DNA of 5,601 nt from an uncultured Odoribacter sp. (lineage in GTDB: Bacteria; Bacteroidota; Bacteroidia; Bacteroidales; Marinifilaceae), in assembly GCA_947039985.1 (NCBI GenBank), contig CAMRAP010000122.1, forward strand, positions 1-5,601, read 5' to 3'. The position numbers and the translations under genes were made by a program. The notes beneath the pieces are model-generated. The model had not been told where the DNA came from. It saw only the letters and a list, made by a program, of their open reading frames with translations, and searched no databases. Below, piece by piece: positions 5,452 through 5,601 of the stretch. Positions within the stretch are counted from its first letter, which is position 1. Each line of letters begins with the position of its first letter.

Positions 5452-5601
5452 ATTCTAGATCTTTGAAAAATTGATGGATTGTTTCTGCCTTTTTCTTTCC
5501 CACAATACGAGCTAAATCTTCCATAGAGCTTGACCTAATCCTATTTACTGTCTTAAACTCCTGTAATAATGCAGTTTCTGTGTTACTACCTATACCTTTT
5601 A
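5450..5601 (-). CDS. uvrC: UvrABC excinuclease subunit C, C-terminal end (partial, runs off right edge)
   Basis: Reading the minus strand from the window edge, 49 codons precede a TAA at 5452-5450. The fragment has KGIGSNTETALLQEF, then VNRIRSSSMEDLARIVG and KKKAETIHQFF, and ends DLE. This is the tandem helix-hairpin-helix pattern that closes UvrC: a GIG hairpin with a following T..LL..F, then an S.E.L...VG.KKA hairpin. In UvrC this domain binds DNA and is needed for incision at damage sites in nucleotide excision repair. Other HhH proteins share parts of the pattern, but the spacing and the position at the extreme C-terminus fit UvrC best. It is convergent with the S41 peptidase gene (89 nt between stops) and shares its terminator. 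The catalytic domains lie outside the window. Confidence 0.83.
   Translation of the reverse strand, partial: KGIGSNTETALLQEFKTVNRIRSSSMEDLARIVGKKKAETIHQFFKDLE

Overview
This AT-rich window reads as chromosomal DNA of a Bacteroidota bacterium, most likely order Bacteroidales. Three things point that way. It encodes a PorP/SprF-like outer-membrane protein, a family tied to the type IX secretion system. It encodes a DUF4271 membrane protein directly next to hemD-rnpA-yidD, a gene grouping typical of this phylum. Its genes have A/T-rich leaders without clear Shine-Dalgarno sequences, and a good match to the Bacteroidota -7 promoter element (TAnnTTTG) lies ahead of the first forward gene. I cannot name a genus.

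Layout: the left edge (1-182, minus strand) holds the N-terminus of an unrecognised exported protein that runs off the window. A 192-bp divergent intergenic region separates it from the forward block, which runs porP/sprF-like (375-1439), DUF4271 (about 1405-2139, overlapping porP), hemD (2170-2931, TTG start), rnpA (2951-3325) and yidD (3366-3596). Junctions in this block are an overlap, then gaps of 30, 19 and 40 bp, consistent with one transcription unit. After 118 bp comes a periplasmic S41 (C-terminal-processing) peptidase (3715-5361). A strong hairpin with an A-run on one side and a T-run on the other (5409-5451) closes the convergent junction with the 3' end of a minus-strand gene read as uvrC (5450-5601, continuing off the right edge).

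Functionally the forward genes mix envelope biogenesis (PorP/SprF-like protein, DUF4271, the YidC-assisting factor YidD, the S41 protease) with two household enzymes: the RNase P protein subunit for tRNA 5' maturation and uroporphyrinogen-III synthase for tetrapyrroles. The hemD/rnpA/yidD/DUF4271 core is conserved in the phylum. The PorP-like gene at its head, divergent from an exported protein of unknown function, is the more locus-specific part.

Most of the window is ordinary core genome. The features most worth a second look are a perfect 15-bp inverted repeat inside the last codons of rnpA, the possible pairing of the PorP-like protein with the divergent exported protein, and the persistent linkage of an uncharacterised membrane protein and a HemD-fold protein to RNase P and YidD. 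I see no mobile element, CRISPR array, tRNA or rRNA, and no clear sign of a new system.
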